Positions 7,562-15,592 of a DNA stretch of 15,946 nucleotides are shown here, piece by piece. Under the pieces are notes generated by a model. It made no database searches, was not told the origin of the DNA, and worked only from the letters and a program-made list of their open reading frames with translations. The position numbers and the translations under genes were made by a program. The stretch is taken from NCBI GenBank assembly GCA_023091735.1, contig JALKBU010001142.1, forward strand, positions 1 through 15,946. Direction: 5' to 3'. Source of the stretch: Trichomonas tenax. Taxonomy: Eukaryota > Parabasalia > Trichomonadida > Trichomonadidae. The stretch's first letter is position 1, and every line of letters starts with the position of its first letter.

Positions 7562-8923
7562 ATGGCAGACATGGGAACTGCTACGAAGGATATCACTCAA
7601 GCGATCGAACAGGCCAACAAATATCTCGAATTTGTTTGGTCCTCTATTGCGTCCACTGCAAAAGAAATGGGAGCTAAGAGCATTACAAATTTAGCAATTC
7701 ACAGAACATTATCCTACAATCCACAAAACCAGAAAATAATCGATACTGCTCCGCGCGTGAAAGAGGGCTCACAGAAACTGTGCGACATCATTTCCCGCGG
7801 CTTACAAGATCTTCAATCAAATCCAAACAACTTTCAGCTCTGGATCCAGGTTGGAAAAGCTTACCTGGCTCTTAATGACTTCACAAATGCTTACAGCGCG
7901 TTTGCTCACGTTATTCGCATCAATCCACAAATTCAAGATCAGTACTTCTGGTACTCAATTGCATGCGTTTACCAACACTTTCAGTATTACGACAAAGCAC
8001 TTGAATTTTTCAAGAATGTAGGAAATGTAAAACCCGATTTTCCACTATATTCAGATTATCATCTCAGATTGGGATTGCTTTATAGATCGCTTCGTCAGTT
8101 CACTCCAGCTATTCAAGAATTAAATTTCACACTTAAGTTCCCACCAAACGGTTTAACGGAAGACGATATTGTTTTTCAAATTGCTTTCACGCAGCTCGTA
8201 GCTGGCCAACAAGACGTCGCGATTCGCGAATTTAAGAACTTACTCGACAAATATCCTAAATCACACAAAATTCTTCAACAATTAACATGGACTTTAACAT
8301 TTTCTGACGATGACAACCAATTAAGCGAAGCACAGAGAATCATCGACGCACATCCGGAACTCAACGATGACCCACTCATTAAATTCGTTCTCGCACGTCT
8401 CGCATTAAAGAGAAATCAGATGCAGCCCGCTTACAAGAAATACCGCGACTGCATTAGCGACTGGTGTGAGTCATCTGTTTTCTGGTGCAGTCTTGGTGTC
8501 CTTTATTTCAAGAATGACCAGAAACAGGACGCTTTGATCGCCTTCCAGAGAGCTTTGTATCAGAAGGCTGAAATTGCTGAGGCATGGCTCAACCTCGGTT
8601 TGATATTCGAGCTCCTTGGTAATGAGAGCAATGCACAAAAGATTTACGATGCTGGAAGACAGAACTGCCAAAACAATCAGAAACTCGTTGATCGCCTGAA
8701 CAGACTTGCAAATCCAACTGCAGCAAGGAATTCTACGATGAAATTAGACATTGAAGAAATTAAAGACTCGCAATTCTTTGATCAGATTGGAGATATACAT
8801 GCACATAATATACTTAGAATGCCTCCAGCTATCCCTGCTAATACAATTGTCCCAGACGAGGTGACGGCGCGCGCTATAGAAGATCTTAGAACACCATATG
8901 AGTCTCTCTTCACAAACGACTAA
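7562..8923 (+). CDS. TPR protein resembling the Cyc8/Ssn6 corepressor
   Basis: A 453-residue protein made mainly of tetratricopeptide repeats from about residue 88 to 371. Examples are the repeat at 91-122 (LWIQVGKAYLALNDFTNAYSAF) and the one at 127-155. The pair at 304-371 contains SSVFWCSLGVLYF and then AWLNLGLIFELLGN. That pair closely recalls the FWCSIGVLY and VW-DLGTLYE motifs of Cyc8/Ssn6 and of the UTX/UTY TPR region. Cyc8 is the adaptor that joins DNA-binding repressors to Tup1 in the nucleus. The Gln-rich tracts of yeast Cyc8 and any catalytic domain are absent, and the last 70 residues are non-TPR. A TPR protein of another complex remains possible. An in-frame TAA lies 9 nt before the ATG, so this start is the first possible one. 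No initiator TCA is seen nearby. Confidence 0.8.
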   Translation: MADMGTATKDITQAIEQANKYLEFVWSSIASTAKEMGAKSITNLAIHRTLSYNPQNQKIIDTAPRVKEGSQKLCDIISRGLQDLQSNPNNFQLWIQVGKAYLALNDFTNAYSAFAHVIRINPQIQDQYFWYSIACVYQHFQYYDKALEFFKNVGNVKPDFPLYSDYHLRLGLLYRSLRQFTPAIQELNFTLKFPPNGLTEDDIVFQIAFTQLVAGQQDVAIREFKNLLDKYPKSHKILQQLTWTLTFSDDDNQLSEAQRIIDAHPELNDDPLIKFVLARLALKRNQMQPAYKKYRDCISDWCESSVFWCSLGVLYFKNDQKQDALIAFQRALYQKAEIAEAWLNLGLIFELLGNESNAQKIYDAGRQNCQNNQKLVDRLNRLANPTAARNSTMKLDIEEIKDSQFFDQIGDIHAHNILRMPPAIPANTIVPDEVTARAIEDLRTPYESLFTND

Positions 8924-9452
8924 TGTGATTTTTTTTCCTTTAATGACTGGTATAAATATTTATTATATTTTTTATTAACTTGCTTATAAACAAATTATTT
9001 TTTAACAAAATATCAATCATAATAAGCCATTATCTTGATATTTCAATTAGGCCATTTAATGGCAATAACTTTTTAAATAAGATTTGGTTTAAATGTTAAA
9101 ATTTGATTTGATGAAAATATATTCGTTATAAACATTTGATTATATGAGAAAAAGTGAAATCCAAACAAAAGTATAAAAGAAAACAAGTGGAAACATCAAA
9201 AATAACTTTCTATATTTGATTGTCAAGATGTAAGTTTATCCATTATGATTTAGATAAATTTCGAAGATTTCTATATATAGTTTCAAGGAAATCATCCAAA
9301 GTCAAAGATCGAAGAACAGAAAAAATTAATAATTGATAAAAACAAAAAAAAATCGATAAATCATTCATAAAATTGAAAGCAGAGATTGGATTCATGGAGT
9401 ATGGACGTAAATAAAACGGTTTTTGTAAAGAGATAAATTTAAAAATATTTTT
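8924..9452. other. Spacer between the TPR and kinase genes
   Basis: A 529-bp AT-rich spacer with an AAAAAGTGA box at 9149-9157. No gene, RNA or clear repeat recognised, and no canonical initiator close to the kinase start. Confidence 0.55.
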
Positions 9453-10736
9453 ATGACAACCAATTCTGAATGCTTGATCAGCGGAAACCTCAAGCGCAAG
9501 ATTGGGCATTTAAGCATGTGGCGTTCTAGTTTTGTCGAACTCAAAGGCACTAATCTCTTGATTCACAAAGGAAAGTCGAGTGATATTGAATTTATGACGA
9601 CAATGACACCGGAAACAGAAGTAACAGAAGAAGAAACAGACAAAACACACAAAATAACAATCAAAAAAGAAGATAAAGTTGTTTTTCTCCAAGTAGAATC
9701 AGTAGAATTAATGCATCAATGGGTCCAGGCCCTTCGTACGGCGACATACAGGTCAAAAGACATCTCCATGGACGATTTCAATATCATATCGGTCATTGGA
9801 AGAGGATTTTACGGTAAAGTCATGTTAGTTGAGAATAAATATTCGAAAGAAATCTGTGCGATGAAAACTATCCACAAGGCACGACTCATCAAAGAGAAGA
9901 AAGTCCACACTGTTATTGCTGAAAGAAACATCTTAATTAAAGTTAATCATCCATTCATTGTCAACATTAAATACGCGTTTCAAAATGACACGAAATTATA
10001 CATCGGAATGGAATATGTTCCTGGTGGAGAGTTGTTCCACATGATGCAAGTCGTTGAAAATCTTCAAAAGAAGGCTGTGAGAATTTATGTTGCTGAAGTT
10101 GGCCTCGCTTTAGAATATATTCACTCTCTTGGTATCGTGTATCGTGACCTTAAGCCAGAAAACATCCTTATTACAGCAGAAGGACACGTAAAATTAACAG
10201 ATTTCGGCCTAGCCAAAGTTCTTCAGGATGACGATGGAGAAGAGGAGACTACAAAGACATTCTGTGGAACAAACGAATATCTTCCACCTGAAATGATCAA
10301 ACGTGAATATTACGGAAGCATGATCGATTGGTGGGCTCTCGGCATTCTCACTTATGAGCTAATTTATGGCGACACACCATTCGTTCATAAATCGAAGCAT
10401 AAAATGTACGATCGAATTTGCAACGAAGAACCAAGTTTTCCAGCTGATGAAGATCCAAATGTCGTTGACTTTATCACGAAGTTGCTCAGGAAGGATCCAA
10501 AGAAGCGTGCAAAACTGAAAGATCTCAAGACACATCCATTCTTCAATGGACTTAAATTCGATGATGTTTTGGCACTCAAAGTTAAGCCACCATACAAGCC
10601 TAGGATTGGATCAGACCGCAGTGTTAAGAACTTTGACTCAGAATTCACAAAGGAAGCATGTATCGATTCAACAGCTGCACTTGTAGAAACAAACGGAGCA
10701 TTTAATGGTTTCTCGTACATTGCTGGAGAAACATAA
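9453..10736 (+). CDS. PH-domain AGC protein kinase, AKT/PKB-like
   Basis: A 427-residue Ser/Thr kinase with the layout of AKT/PKB: PH domain, kinase domain, C-terminal regulatory tail. The PH domain spans about 8-98 (SGNLKRKIG, W23, closing helix HQWVQALRTA) and probably binds phosphoinositides at membranes. Kinase domain of about 109-365: glycine loop GRGFYG (116-121), ATP lysine K138, helix-C E157, YRDLKPEN (230-237, catalytic D232), DFG (250-252). The activation loop TKTFCGTNEYLPPE carries T269 where PDK1 phosphorylates AKT. The tail ends in a hydrophobic motif FNGFSY (417-422) with S421 at the TORC2 site of AKT. All catalytic residues are present, so it should be active. NEYLPPE replaces the common PEYLAPE. 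An in-frame TAA 27 nt upstream supports this start. The exact ligand and substrates are unknown. Confidence 0.95.
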   Translation: MTTNSECLISGNLKRKIGHLSMWRSSFVELKGTNLLIHKGKSSDIEFMTTMTPETEVTEEETDKTHKITIKKEDKVVFLQVESVELMHQWVQALRTATYRSKDISMDDFNIISVIGRGFYGKVMLVENKYSKEICAMKTIHKARLIKEKKVHTVIAERNILIKVNHPFIVNIKYAFQNDTKLYIGMEYVPGGELFHMMQVVENLQKKAVRIYVAEVGLALEYIHSLGIVYRDLKPENILITAEGHVKLTDFGLAKVLQDDDGEEETTKTFCGTNEYLPPEMIKREYYGSMIDWWALGILTYELIYGDTPFVHKSKHKMYDRICNEEPSFPADEDPNVVDFITKLLRKDPKKRAKLKDLKTHPFFNGLKFDDVLALKVKPPYKPRIGSDRSVKNFDSEFTKEACIDSTAALVETNGAFNGFSYIAGET

Positions 10737-10875
10737 TATAATACTATTAAGTTTTCATATTGTCTTGTGTTTATTTTAATATCGATAAAATAAATTGTTA
10801 TCAGATTTTACCCAGGCCTTTATAAATACATTCACCACTATACACTGTTCTAATATTCATGTCATTTTATTTTGA

Positions 10876-10898
10876 ATATTTTTCAACTTGAAAAATAT
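10876..10898. repeat. Perfect palindrome, 11-bp arms
   Basis: ATATTTTTCAA, one central C, then TTGAAAAATAT. It lies about 140 bp after the kinase stop codon. It could be a protein-binding site or a 3' RNA hairpin; chance in AT-rich DNA is possible. Confidence 0.6.
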
Positions 10899-11573
10899 AT
10901 TTTTTGTTCTGGTTCTCTTATTGTGAAACTATAATGTCTATCACTTTGTGAATATCACATTCAGTTTTCATCTTCTTTAATAAATCATGAAAAATTTATT
11001 TTTGACGACATCAAAGAACTCAGTTATGTCAATAACACTATCCAACTTCTCTTTTTCTTTTTGATAATTTGAAGACACACTTAAAATTAATTAATTAATT
11101 TATCAAATTTGATAAAATCATTGATCTGTATTACAGACATTTTGTTGAACATGATATAAAAAGCTTCCAGATTCAATCTACTATACTTATTTTTGATCAC
11201 GATGAATAATTTAAAATGACAATCCAAGACTTTTGGGATAAGCATCCACACAGAGAGTATGTTTATCTCAATAACTACATTCCAAGATATTTTCAATATT
11301 TTTATTCATGAATTATATAATACTGCAATATTTAGTTTCAATTAAGTAAAACAGTAATACTCATGAAGAAGAATATTTTTCTAATGCTATTTTGATCAGA
11401 CAACCAAAATAAATTTTTGATTTTGAATCAACGCAATTTCAAGTCGTTAATCAAACAAATACTGAGATTTAGAATCACTTTAATATATTTCAAGGCTCCA
11501 AAGATTAATTAAAAGCGCCGATGTTCGATTGAAAAATAAGATTGATTTGAAATGTTTATTTACTGAAAATCGT

Positions 11574-11623
11574 CCTCAATTTTCAATTTTTGAGGGAATC
11601 CTCTCAAATAATGGGATTGAGAG
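11574..11623. repeat. Two adjacent hairpins (CCTCAA.. and CTCTCAA..)
   Basis: Hairpin 1: CCTCAA (11574-11579) pairs with TTGAGG (11590-11595). Hairpin 2: CTCTCAA (11601-11607) pairs with TTGAGAG (11617-11623). The stems are alike in sequence and the loops are 10 and 9 nt, only 5 nt apart. Function unknown. Confidence 0.5.
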
Positions 11624-11778
11624 CTTTACAATTTTATTAAATTTTAGTTTTATTCTTAATATATTAATATCATCACATAAAACTTTCACGTCCACATTCA
11701 AATAATGCAATTCAAATTTTTTGTTTCTATTCAAATAACGAAATTGTGATGTTTATTCATCGCTTTTTTTATATAATA

Positions 11779-11824
11779 TATCATTTTTTACAAAGTTTAA
11801 TGTTTTAATATATAAAAAATGATA
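11779..11824. repeat. Perfect 12-bp inverted repeat upstream of the surface-protein gene
   Basis: TATCATTTTTTA at 11779-11790 and its exact reverse complement at 11813-11824, 22 nt apart, ending 48 nt before the predicted start site at 11872. Possible paired regulatory sites. Confidence 0.5.
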
Positions 11825-11869
11825 AAAATTCATCTCAATTTTTAAGAGAGTGAACTTTAATTGAAAAAA

Positions 11870-11875
11870 TCATAT
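11870..11875 (+). promoter_or_regulatory. Initiator (TCATAT) of the broken surface-protein gene
   Basis: Exact TCA(+1)YWW match with A+1 at 11872, giving an 11-nt leader before ATG 11883, the same spacing as in the BTB gene. The core promoter thus looks intact although the coding region is broken. Confidence 0.65.
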
Positions 11876-11882
11876 ATTTATA

Positions 11883-13525
11883 ATGCTCTGTTTCTTATCC
11901 GTGCACTCTCTTTCTACATATTACACCAATCCAAGAGAGCCAGTGACAGTCAAAAGGATTGTTGATGCTTTCATTCTTTCACAACCTGGATTTTTCGTTT
12001 CCGATAATAAATACGTCAACACTAACACATATCCGGCTGAACATTTAAGCGAACCTATATACTACAATTCCCAATCCACAACTCGTTTCCAATGCGACGC
12101 AGAAAGCTGTTACATGAAATTTATCCCCTTAGAAACCACCGACAGCAAATTCATAGCCTGTGACATGGATAAACCGATGGTTATCAACGTCTCCGACATT
12201 ACACCAGATTCCTTCACAACTGCCATTTATTATAATCCAAATTTCAAATACACAATATCAACAACAGCTCCAGCGACTATAACAATGAATTTCTTTCCAT
12301 CTGAGGACATAGGAGGTTACTTGGATGATTTCGGACTCCAACCAGATCGTCCATTAAATGTTAAAGATGCAGGCGTTACCTATGAATTCTTTTCTATTAA
12401 AGTATATGGAAAAGAAGGAAGCAATGCCCAAATTACTATCGTTCCTGCTTCTAAAGACAACAGTTTACAGAAAATTTACGGTTCATTTTACACAAACTTC
12501 AACAAAGAAGGAATAACGAAAATCCAGGACTTTCAAACATATTTCTTAGATGATCCTTTAACATACAAGATTATATAAGAAAGTGAGCTTAAAGAGTGCA
12601 CTCAAGTTATTCCAGGATTATCCAACATCTTGAGCTCTACAAATTCACGGTTCCACCCGAAGGCTCTTTGTGCGGCATGGGCGGCCTTATTATTGGATCA
12701 GATGGAGACTATTGGATTGATGTTTACAGGAAAGACGGCCCTGAACCCATTATGTATGCTGAAGATAAATTGATTAACAAAGTTAGATTCCATTCTCAAT
12801 TGTGGGATTTCCATAATGCAAATGTTGTCCTAAGAAAGGATGTAAGCATATATAAGGTTAAATGCTACGAAAAATATCATGATTGCAATTTCCACATTAT
12901 TGGTTTCAATTATGCTAAGGATGGACAGACAGTAATTATCAATCAAAACACATCTGATATTTACATTCCAAAGTCAGATGGCGTGTCAGATGGTTTCGTT
13001 GTCTGGAGTCCAGTTGTCAGAAACATGAAAATGATTCCAGCAAAAGATGATAAAATATCCAACGCTAAGCTTAATTTCTATACCACTAAGTCCTTCTCTC
13101 CAGTGGGGCAGGAAATCAAAGATAATAAATCCACCGATAAGTCTGCAGATGTCAATCTCACTATGAACAAAGCAATCAAACAGAGAATGACAGATTTAAT
13201 GGATAATACAGCATCTGAGAACCTCTTAATTCCTCCGATTTGAGGTAAACTTAAAGTTGGTACATTAGATGACGGCTACAAAGCTGATGAATTAAAGAGA
13301 GATTATGACAAAACAATTTTATTGACAAATCTCAGGGACGAAGATTATGAATATGAAACAAAAGAATCTGGTGGTGATTCTAACGATAAATCTTCTTCGC
13401 AAGATAAAGAAAGTGACAGTGGCATCGGTGGAGGTGCTATTGCAGGTATTGTCATTGCTGTCATTATCTTTATCGTCGTTGTTATCGTTCTTGTTTGGTT
13501 CTTTGTTTTCCGCAAACAAATATAG
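11883..13525 (+). pseudogene. Broken type I surface membrane protein gene
   Basis: Three open stretches together describe one membrane protein of roughly 547 codons. Part 1 (11883-12578) begins with a short hydrophobic leader (MLCFLSVHSLS), a probable signal peptide, and then a Thr/Tyr/Asn-rich ectodomain. It stops at TAA 12576-12578, although the same frame continues to read plausibly (ESELKECTQVIPGLSN). Between about 12615 and 12645 the reading moves to another frame, as if one base were lost. Part 2 (about 12630-13240) continues with LYKFTVPPEG and more ectodomain, and ends in TGA at 13241-13243. Part 3, in that same frame, runs to TAG 13523-13525: a Ser/Asp-rich stalk, a GGGAIAGIVIAVI-type membrane segment of about 25 residues and a short tail FRKQI. 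The anchor layout is typical of trichomonad surface proteins. No named ectodomain is recognised. Three independent lesions argue for a pseudogene rather than read error. Parts 2 and 3 have no ATG near their openings, so separate genes are unlikely. Confidence 0.75.
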
Positions 13526-14112
13526 GAAAAAAATGATAACAATAGTGAGAATGTCTAAATTAATATATAATTCTCTTTGATATCTATTCTATAAAAAAGA
13601 AATTTCAAATAAAACAAGCTCATAGGTCGAGAGGGGCATTTTTTTTAAAGAATGAATTTTTTGTGATAAAACCTCAATATTTCACCAATATTATATTGGA
13701 AAAAGTGAAACTATTTATATGTAGATTACTTCTAGCCAAAAAGTGGAAAAGATTTGGTATAATATATGGATTATGAGATTATAAATATATATCTTATTTA
13801 ATATTGACAAAACTATTTACTTCATCAATGTGAGTTAAACTATAATAATAGAAGATAAATAATATGTTAAATAAAAATATAATAATATTTAATAAAAATG
13901 AATGCTTTCGGAAAGCGGAACACATTCTCAGTGCTCTGTATATGAATGTTACAGTACTCTCAAGTCTTAAAAACAATTTTTGAGAATTCATAATATTTAA
14001 TTTGATTTATAACACACTATTTTTTCGATGGAAAACAGCATTATTGACAAAGAAAAATCCAAATCCGAAAGAATAACAAAATTCACGTTTTTTTGTTCAT
14101 TTCAAAATTTAA
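13526..14112. other. Spacer between the pseudogene and the phosphatase gene
   Basis: A 587-bp AT-rich spacer. It has an AAAAAGTGA box at 13700-13708 and a small hairpin-like GCTTTCGGAAAGC near 13903. No RNA gene or credible ORF; the minus-strand frame at 13794-13991 is considered chance. Confidence 0.5.
14097..14102 (+). promoter_or_regulatory. Initiator (TCATTT) of the phosphatase gene
   Basis: TCA(+1)YWW match with A+1 at 14099, 14 nt before ATG 14113. A second TCA (TCAAAA, 14102-14107) lies 9 nt before the ATG and is an alternative. Confidence 0.6.
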
Positions 14113-15036
14113 ATGTCGAAGAACAAAGACATCGAAGCTTCTTCGCCATTAACACGTGGGAAGTCTCTTGACCCAAAGTCGATACAGAAACTGGAGCAAG
14201 AAGCTTTTTCTGTCATTGCCGCTTTAAATAAGAATTCGCCGAAAGCAAAATCGACAGGGAACGTTTCTAAAGCTATAGATAACAAACAAGGTTTCACAAT
14301 GGAGACTTATCAGTCTGACGATGAGATAAAGGCCGATAAAAGCACTACGAAGAAGTCATCTTGTTGTTCAGCACAAGCTGTTCATCCTAGACATGATTCT
14401 GCCGAGTCAGAGTATTCAGTATGTATTTTATACCGCTTTTGCGGTATTTTTTTTTAGTATACTAACACACAGATTGCTAATAATTGTTTTGAATTACTTC
14501 CACCACCAACAGATAAGTCTAAAATCTCTCTCGTTCTCGATTTAGATGAAACGCTTCTTCACTCGTCATTCGTTCCTTTGTCAGATGCAGATTTCACGTT
14601 TTTGTTGAATGCGCATCCAGCACCGATCCATGTATACGTTTTAATACGTCCCCATGCTGAAGAGTTTATACAAATGCTTGGAAATAAATTCGAATTGATA
14701 GTTTTTACTGCATCGAACAAAGATTACGCTGATTATTGCATTGATCAAATCGACACGCAACATTTGGTGAAGCACAGACTATATAGAAAATCTTGCTCTG
14801 ATTTAAATGGAGCCACAGTGAAAGATTTGGCATTATTAAATCGCACTCTCAAGAAGATGATCATTATTGACAATTCTCCAATGTCATATTTGCTGCATCC
14901 ATACAACGCAATACCAATATCAACTTGGACCGAAGATAAACAAGATAACGAATTAATGGAGATTGCACAAGAACTGTTAAAGAACGCCGATAGCAACGAC
15001 GTTTATTCGTTTTTGGTCCAGAAAGAGCAAAAGTAA
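14113..15036 (+). CDS. FCP/SCP-type (NIF-like) protein phosphatase, two exons
   Basis: Exon 1 is 14113-14418 (102 codons) and exon 2 is 14473-15036; the intron lies between codons (phase 0), giving 289 residues. The first ~100 residues are Ser/Lys-rich and probably disordered, with a Cys-Cys pair (SSCCSAQ). The catalytic HAD-fold domain starts in exon 2. It shows DLDETLLHSS (125-134, with D125 the phospho-acceptor and D127 the acid/base), then IRPHAEEF and FTASNKDYAD (motif II Thr), and the late motif IIIDNSPMSY followed by HPYNAIPISTW. These match the CTD small phosphatase/Dullard/FCP1 homology family, which removes phosphate from Ser in the RNA polymerase II tail or other proteins. Which substrate applies here is open. 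All catalytic motifs are present. If the intron is retained, translation ends at 14455-14457 before the catalytic domain, so splicing is essential. Confidence 0.93.
14419..14472 (+). other. Spliceosomal intron, 54 nt, trichomonad type
   Basis: Begins GTATGT (14419-14424) and ends with ACTAACACACAG (14461-14472), the fused branch-point and 3' splice-site motif of trichomonad introns. Splicing joins two frames into one phosphatase in phase 0. Inside is a perfect hairpin, ATACCGC (14430-14436), TTTT loop, GCGGTAT (14441-14447), which would bring the two splice sites close together. A T-run ending in a decoy AG (14451-14456) precedes the branch point. Confidence 0.95.
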
Positions 15037-15120
15037 TTTATATTTTTTGTTTATATTTAAATTTTGTATGTATCTATGTTATGAACAAACTACCCCACAT
15101 ATTTCTTTACTATTATTGTA

Positions 15121-15190
15121 GGGTATAATAAAGAGTTGCAAAAAAGTGATGTGTTTACATGGCAGTTTTAAATAAGTTTTGACATGTAAA
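15121..15190 (+). repeat. Left terminal inverted repeat
   Basis: 70-nt arm, starting GGG and ending GACATGTAAA. It includes an AAAAAGTGA box and a pair of TTTACATGKCA boxes facing each other (15154-15164 and, reversed, 15179-15190). Confidence 0.8.
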
Positions 15191-15213
15191 GTCTGCCATC
15201 ATAACAAAGGTTG

Positions 15214-15320
15214 CTTTATTAAGCTTGATACGCGCTCTAATAAGCTTAATAAACTTTCTACCAAGTTTAATAGACTCTCTAATAAGATTTGCCGATGCTA
15301 TAACAAGCTTAATTGAACTT
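15214..15320 (+). repeat. Degenerate ~21-bp tandem repeat inside the element
   Basis: Five diverged units begin at about 15214, 15235, 15258, 15277 and 15298 (spacings 21, 23, 19, 21). They share a core close to CTCTAATAAGCTTAATAGACT; the AAGCTTAAT or AAGTTTAAT part is best conserved. Confidence 0.6.
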
Positions 15321-15350
15321 TATAAATACACATTCTAATTAGCTAACTAA

Positions 15351-15419
15351 TTTTACATGTCAAAATGAAATACATTTGCCATGTAAATACATCACTTTTC
15401 GTGACTCTTTATTATACCC
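15351..15419 (-). repeat. Right terminal inverted repeat
   Basis: Reverse complement of the left arm with scattered differences. Read on the minus strand from 15419 it gives GGGTATAATAAAGAGT first and TTTTGACATGTAAAA last. Confidence 0.8.
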
Positions 15420-15592
15420 AACACATTACCCAGTTTCACAATACTTTAGCCACACCCCCTGCCTTTTTGGGTGTTTACATGTCATATTGTCAGATTCATT
15501 TTTTAATGGATGATTGAGTCTATGACAAAAGTGAACATCAAAAAGCGGCAGAGAACCTTAAAGTCACTTTTCATTAATAACTGTCACTTTTT
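15420..15592. other. Repeat-rich flank related to the MITE-like element
   Basis: Non-coding. It carries a further GTGTTTACATGTCA box (15471-15484) like those of the element's arms and three AAAAGTGA boxes (15527-15534; reversed at 15563-15571 and 15583-15591). A 6-bp stem (ACACCC 15452-15457 with GGGTGT 15469-15474) is also present. It may be the remains of a larger or nested related transposon. Confidence 0.45.

Larger units (their letters stand above)
10737..11882. other. Long spacer with several inverted repeats
   Basis: An 1146-bp AT-rich spacer without a credible gene; the minus-strand frame at 11087-11296 lacks family character. It contains a perfect 11-bp-arm palindrome (10876-10898), two adjacent hairpins of similar design (11574-11623) and a perfect 12-bp inverted repeat (11779-11790 with 11813-11824) just upstream of the surface-protein promoter. 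Confidence 0.55.
15121..15419. mobile_element. MITE-like element with ~70-bp terminal inverted repeats
   Basis: The left arm (15121-15190) and the right arm (about 15351-15419) are reverse complements with a few mismatches and small gaps. Both ends start GGGTATAATAAAGAGT, then a short variable part, then AGTGATG(T)(G/A)TTTACATGGCA, a divergent spacer, and TTTTGACATGTAAA. The 299-bp element has no coding capacity, so it fits a miniature inverted-repeat transposable element moved by an enzyme encoded elsewhere. No clear target-site duplication is seen: TA precedes the left end, but AA follows the right end. The superfamily is not assignable; Mutator-like or Tc1/mariner-like are possible. Confidence 0.8.

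Noticed and set aside
7423..7677. 84-codon plus-strand frame overlapping the TPR gene start.
   Set aside because: Out of phase with a strongly supported gene; no domain.
11087..11296. Minus-strand 69-codon frame.
   Set aside because: AT-driven composition, no motif, no initiator support.
12021..12032. ACTAACACAT inside the surface-protein pseudogene, similar to the intron acceptor.
   Set aside because: It ends AT rather than AG at the splice position and no GTATGT donor is found upstream. Splicing does not explain the broken frames.
12596..13243. The second part of the surface gene as a separate gene with a GTG start.
   Set aside because: No ATG or initiator near the opening; it continues the ectodomain and leads in the same frame to the stalk and membrane anchor after one TGA.
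13319..13580. Several overlapping frames on both strands around the membrane anchor.
   Set aside because: Shadows of the low-complexity stalk and anchor segment of the pseudogene.
14430..14455. GC stem followed by a T-run, like a bacterial intrinsic terminator.
   Set aside because: It lies inside a eukaryotic intron with full splice signals; the hairpin is better explained as intron structure.
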